Shown here one piece after another: positions 43,526-46,959 of a stretch of 46,959 nt of DNA. Below the pieces are notes generated by a model, which was not told where the DNA came from, made no database searches, and saw nothing but the letters and a program-made list of their open reading frames with translations. The position numbers and the translations under genes were made by a program. Within the stretch, counting starts at the first letter, position 1; each line of letters opens with the position of its first letter. Origin of the DNA: Aridibacter famidurans (GTDB lineage: Bacteria > Acidobacteriota > Blastocatellia > Pyrinomonadales > Pyrinomonadaceae); the NCBI GenBank assembly GCA_024103495.1, contig JAGFIQ010000056.1, positions 1 through 46,959 of the forward strand, given 5' to 3'.

Positions 43526-43798
43526 ATCATCCGTAATCTGCACGAGTGAATCAGCCAGAGATTTCACGGATCAGGGAGTTAGCCACGAATTTCACGAAGA
43601 GTACATTTAGCCGCGGATTGCACGGATTTCACGGATTGGAAATTTCGCCGAGGACTGCACGGTTCGACTGCGTGGCATTTCAATCCGCATTTCTAGCATT
43701 AGCCAAGTTCGTGAAATTCGTGCAATTCGTGGCTAACTCCCTGATCCGCGAAATCCGCGGCTAAATCTCTTTATTCGTGAAATTCGTGTAATTCGTGG
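43526..43798. repeat. Inverted 'GATTTCACGGATT' repeats between convergent genes
   Basis: A perfect 24-nt inverted repeat (43568-43591 and 43724-43747) and further related words (TTAGCCGCGGATTGCACGG, AATTCGTGGCTAA) fill the space. The arms could pair into a long imperfect hairpin at the end of both convergent genes. No gene was seen. Confidence 0.85.
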
Positions 43799-44617
43799 CT
43801 AAGATCTCTCCGCGACGATCCCTATCATCGGAGGCGAAAAAAAGAACGTCCCGGGATTCTCCTTCGCCGCCGCCCATTCCGATTCGAACTGCTCCCTCTG
43901 CTCTTCCGTCCAGATACCGTTCTCGACCAGCGCGGGCACCGAGAGCTCGTTGAACAGCTCGACCCACCGCCAGGTGTTCTCGCCTGGACGCGCGATCCGT
44001 ACGATCGGCTCGAGCGACACGATCCCGAACCCGATCTCCGAAAGCATCGAAGGCAGTTCGCCGCCTATATTGTAGCTTCCGTAGTGCTCGTTGACGGTTT
44101 TCAGGTACGCAGGAAAGATCGAGTTCAGCACGTCCGAACCCGGGAAGATCTTCGAAGCCAGGTAGTTCAGGTAATCCATCACGATCAGCTTTCCGCCCGG
44201 CTTCAGGATCCGGTGCGCCTCCCGGGCCGCGGTTTCCGGATCCCGCAGAAAGCAGTACAGCCAGCGCGAGAAGACGAAGTCGAAAGTTCCGGGTTCAAGG
44301 TCCAAAGCGGTGACGTCGCCTCTTGAAACCGAGACATTCTTCAATCCCAGTGAATCGATCCTAGAACCGACGAGCGATACGAACCGCTGAGAAGCATCAA
44401 CCGCTGCCACTCGCCCCTCGGGTCCGACAAGCCGGGCCAGTTCGAGCGTCGCGAAGCCGGGGCCGCATCCGAGATCGGCGACCGAATCTCCGTACGAGAT
44501 CCCAGCCGTTCTCCACAGTCCGCCCGTCACATCCGACCAAACGTCGTGCTGGAAAGCAAGCCTCGCGATCTCCATATCGGACGACCCGAGCACGTATTCC
44601 TTCGATCCGTTCTCCAT
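43799..44617 (-). CDS. Class I SAM-dependent methyltransferase downstream of bioB
   Basis: 272 residues from the ATG at 44617, directly behind the bioB stop (3 bp). Motif I is VADLGCGPGFATLELARLVG, followed by VAAVDASQRF, FDFVFSRWLYCFLRDPETAAREAHRILKPGGKLIVMDY, a typical type 11/UbiE-like core. The end (FEVEWAAAKEN-like region and FFFSPPMIGIVAERS) has no specific motif. The substrate is unknown. BioC (malonyl-ACP methyltransferase) would suit the position, but the C-terminal part does not look like BioC and is closer to generic methyltransferases. Confidence 0.88.
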   Translation of the reverse strand: MENGSKEYVLGSSDMEIARLAFQHDVWSDVTGGLWRTAGISYGDSVADLGCGPGFATLELARLVGPEGRVAAVDASQRFVSLVGSRIDSLGLKNVSVSRGDVTALDLEPGTFDFVFSRWLYCFLRDPETAAREAHRILKPGGKLIVMDYLNYLASKIFPGSDVLNSIFPAYLKTVNEHYGSYNIGGELPSMLSEIGFGIVSLEPIVRIARPGENTWRWVELFNELSVPALVENGIWTEEQREQFESEWAAAKENPGTFFFSPPMIGIVAERS

Positions 44618-44619
44618 CT

Positions 44620-45585
44620 CTATTTTCCCGCAGCACTGGAAAAAAGCCTCATCCTCAGCTTGCCGAGCAGCTCGCGGTCGCGGTCGGCCTCGGGATTCGG
44701 AGTGGTGAGCAGTTTCTCGCCCATGAATATCGAGTTCGCGCCGGCAATGAAGCACAGCGCCTGGCCTTCGTCGGAAAGATCGAGACGGCCAGCGCTGAGG
44801 CGGACCATAGAACGCGGCATAAGTATCCTCGCGGCAGCGATCATCCTGACAAAGTCGAACAGATCCAGATCTTCTTTGTCCTGAAGCGGCGTGCCCTTCA
44901 CCTTCACGAGCTGGTTGATCGGGACGCTTTCCGGATGCGGGTCCTGGTTCGAAAGCTGCTGCAGCAGGCGGAAACGGTCTGCGGGCGACTCGCCCATCCC
45001 AATGATCCCGCCGCTGCAGACGGTCACACCGGCTTTCCGCACATTCTCGAGAGTCTTAAGGCGCTCGTCGTAGGTGCGCGTCGTGATGATGTCTCCGTAG
45101 AATTCTGGCGACGTGTCGAGGTTGTGGTTGTAGGCGGTAAGTCCTGCTTCGGCAAGCTTTTGCGCCTGGTCTTCGCGTAGCATGCCGAGCGTGCAGCAGG
45201 CCTCGAGGCCGAGTTCGCGAACGCCTTTGACCATCTCGATCACCTGATCGAACTGCTCGCCGTCGGGGACGTCGCGCCAGGCGGCCCCCATGCAGAACCT
45301 CGTCGCGCCGGAAGCCTTCGCGTTCCTCGCCGATTCAAGCGTCTTTCCGACATCGAGAAGGCGCTCGCGCTCTACCTCGGTCTTGTAATGCGCCGATTGA
45401 GGACAGTACGCGCAGTCTTCGGGGCATCCGCCGGTCTTGATGCTGAGAAGCTGGCAGCCCTGTATCTCATCCGCTTTGTGGAACTCACGATGGACGGTCT
45501 GAGCCCGGAAAATGAGCTCCGGAAACGGAAGGTCGTGTATGGACGCGATCTCTTCGATCGTCCAGTCGTGTCGTATACTCGCCAT
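44620..45585 (-). CDS. bioB: Biotin synthase
   Basis: 321 residues. The radical SAM cluster motif is C54, C58, C61 in [16 protein letters not shown]. Further conserved blocks are [53 protein letters not shown], and the arginine of [18 protein letters not shown]. The auxiliary [2Fe-2S] ligands are the cysteines in these conserved stretches. The enzyme inserts sulfur into dethiobiotin. It lies in a minus-strand run with the cca gene (39 bp upstream) and a methyltransferase (downstream), away from bioFDA. Confidence 0.97.
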   Translation of the reverse strand: MASIRHDWTIEEIASIHDLPFPELIFRAQTVHREFHKADEIQGCQLLSIKTGGCPEDCAYCPQSAHYKTEVERERLLDVGKTLESARNAKASGATRFCMGAAWRDVPDGEQFDQVIEMVKGVRELGLEACCTLGMLREDQAQKLAEAGLTAYNHNLDTSPEFYGDIITTRTYDERLKTLENVRKAGVTVCSGGIIGMGESPADRFRLLQQLSNQDPHPESVPINQLVKVKGTPLQDKEDLDLFDFVRMIAAARILMPRSMVRLSAGRLDLSDEGQALCFIAGANSIFMGEKLLTTPNPEADRDRELLGKLRMRLFSSAAGK

Positions 45586-45624
45586 AATTCAGATTTCCGA
45601 GATTAGCACATAGGGCGTACGCCT

Positions 45625-46959
45625 TCACCCCACGATCTTCTTCGCCTCGGCGACCGCTTCTTCGAGCGTAGTGACGTCTCCGTCCAGCTGTTTCTCGAAA
45701 ACGGCGTCGATGATCTCTCCGAACTCGGGCGAAGGAGTGAGGCCCATCTCGATCAGGTGCCGGCCTTTGAGGATCGGCTCGGGCCCCTTTTCCTCTACTT
45801 CCAGCTCGCGGGCCCGTTCGATGAACCATTCCTGCGCTGCAGAATCGAACCACTTCTCTTCAGGCACCCAGGGCGCATTGCGGCCGAGAGAATCGGCCTT
45901 CGCGACCCGGTAGAGCAGATCGGGCTCGACCTTTCGTGCGAGACGGCGGAACGCGCCGTCGCCGACCTGATCGCGGACCTTGTAGAACTCGCCCGGCTTC
46001 AGGTGATAGCGGACGAGCTGGACGACCTGCTCGCGTACGTCGTAGCCGTCAAGTGTGTGTATGTTCAGGCGGTCGAGAAGCGAAAGCGTCGGCTCGACCC
46101 CGGCCTCGTCGTGCCCGCGCGATCGTATGCGGCCGTCGCTTTCGGCGGTCGTCGGAGGCTTTCCTAGGTCGTGACAAAGTGCTCCGAGCATCACGGCGAC
46201 CTTCTTCGGGTACGAGAGGTCGTCGATCAACTTTGCGGCCTCGTCTACAACGAGGATCGTGTGGACATCGACATCGCCCTCGGGATGCCATTCGGGCTCC
46301 TGAGGCACGCCTACGAGCGCCTTGAGCTCCGGAAACAGCCGATCGACGACCCTAAGCTCGTACATAAGCTTCAGCCCTTCGCCGGGCCTTTCTGCTTTCA
46401 GGAGAAGCTTCTCGATCTCGCCCCAGATTCGCTCTTCGGGAAGGTCCGAGAGGTCGATCGATCTGCAAAGTTCCTTTGTTTCGGATTCGATCTCGTATCC
46501 GAAGCGTGCCGCGAATTGAACCGCACGGAGAACGCGCAGGGAGTCTTCGACGAAGGTTTCGGGATCGACGGCGCGGAGGACCCGGCGTTCAATGTCTTCC
46601 CTTCCGTGAAAGGGGTCCTCGATCTCGCCGGAGAGCGGATCTTCGAGGATGGCGTTGACGGTGAAATCGCGGCGGCGGCAGGCTTCTTTGAACGACATCG
46701 AAGGATCGCCTTCGACGGTGAACCCGCGATGGCCGCGCGAGGTCTTTCGTTCGCGGCGGGGAATGGAGACGTCGAGATCGCGGCCGAGCTTGAAGACGGT
46801 GAAGACGGCCCCGACGGTGTTGACGGAGCCGAACTCCCCTAGGATCTTCTCCAGCTTGTCTGCTTCGAGACCGTAGACATCGAGGTCCCGGTCTTTGACC
46901 TTGACGCCGCGGATGCGGTCGCGGACGCCTCCGCCGACGAGCATCGGCCGCTCACCCGC
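45625..46959 (-). CDS. cca: CCA tRNA nucleotidyltransferase/poly(A) polymerase family protein, 5' end beyond the window
   Basis: About 445 residues are visible; the frame is open to the window edge and reads RPMLVGGGVRDRIRG there, so the start lies outside. The nucleotidyltransferase motif GGVRD with DRDLDVYG gives the acidic residues. RRRDFTVNAILEDP and the binding motifs EDSLRVLRAVQFAARFG follow. An HD domain follows (DVDVHTILVVDEA, ALCHDLGKPPTT, RGHDEAG), typical of the bacterial class II enzymes that also have phosphohydrolase activity. It adds or repairs the CCA end of tRNAs. It is the first visible gene of the run cca-bioB-methyltransferase. Confidence 0.94.
   Translation of the reverse strand, partial: AGERPMLVGGGVRDRIRGVKVKDRDLDVYGLEADKLEKILGEFGSVNTVGAVFTVFKLGRDLDVSIPRRERKTSRGHRGFTVEGDPSMSFKEACRRRDFTVNAILEDPLSGEIEDPFHGREDIERRVLRAVDPETFVEDSLRVLRAVQFAARFGYEIESETKELCRSIDLSDLPEERIWGEIEKLLLKAERPGEGLKLMYELRVVDRLFPELKALVGVPQEPEWHPEGDVDVHTILVVDEAAKLIDDLSYPKKVAVMLGALCHDLGKPPTTAESDGRIRSRGHDEAGVEPTLSLLDRLNIHTLDGYDVREQVVQLVRYHLKPGEFYKVRDQVGDGAFRRLARKVEPDLLYRVAKADSLGRNAPWVPEEKWFDSAAQEWFIERARELEVEEKGPEPILKGRHLIEMGLTPSPEFGEIIDAVFEKQLDGDVTTLEEAVAEAKKIVG

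Noticed and set aside
43799..44617. BioC (malonyl-ACP methyltransferase) because of its position after bioB
   Set aside because: The core is a generic type 11 methyltransferase and the C-terminal region lacks BioC-like features, so no symbol was given.

Overview
The window (46,959 bp, GC-rich) reads as chromosomal DNA of a Gram-negative bacterium. It encodes lipoproteins, Tat substrates and a TonB-type domain, and housekeeping genes with normal full-length architecture. The likely source is an Acidobacteriota member of the Blastocatellia/Pyrinomonadales type. That placement is an inference from gene style: tandem secreted amidohydrolases, PqqD-domain proteins with an internal Tat signal, and intergenic spaces filled with degenerate repeats. 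No rRNA gene, tRNA gene, CRISPR array, transposase or phage gene was found.

Layout. 1-4122 (minus) holds three tandem secreted amidohydrolase-like genes, of which only the middle one keeps the HxH metal motif. 4256-12744 (plus) holds a DCC-family protein, a DUF427 protein, mutS2, a small exported protein, dnaG and rpoD. After a strong terminator come a small lipoprotein and an exported protein of unknown function (minus). 13941-14746 is gene-free and carries a palindromic repeat element bounded by 17-bp inverted repeats. 14747-20182 holds a B12-binding-type radical SAM protein (plus), then aroB with a DUF4845-like membrane protein, an ABM-domain protein and glmM (all minus). aroB has its own promoter and a structured leader. 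20469-23353 holds a lytic-transglycosylase-like protein, a CYTH-like protein and a lipoprotein followed by a 9-bp tandem array. 23354-27148 holds an acyl-CoA dehydrogenase and, divergently, a molybdenum-cofactor cluster (moeA, methyltransferase, moaC). 27278-28410 holds an M50-type membrane protein coupled to a small unknown gene.

28429-31661 (minus) is the most unusual part. Two paralogous proteins combine a PqqD/RRE-like domain, an internal Tat signal and a C-terminal tail of about 50 residues with eight conserved cysteines. Between them lie a periplasmic DUF1223 thioredoxin-fold protein and a PRMT-fold methyltransferase whose C-terminus looks like another RRE-type winged helix. This could be a maturation and export system for secreted cysteine-rich peptides.

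31879-46959 holds uvrA, a 66-bp palindromic repeat array, the biotin operon bioF-bioD-DUF2695-bioA, an MFS exporter, a Tat-exported dienelactone hydrolase, a TonB-domain protein, an exported unknown, and the minus-strand run cca-bioB-methyltransferase. Biotin synthesis from pimeloyl precursor to biotin (bioF, bioA, bioD, bioB) is complete in the window but split over two loci. No bioC or bioH was recognised.
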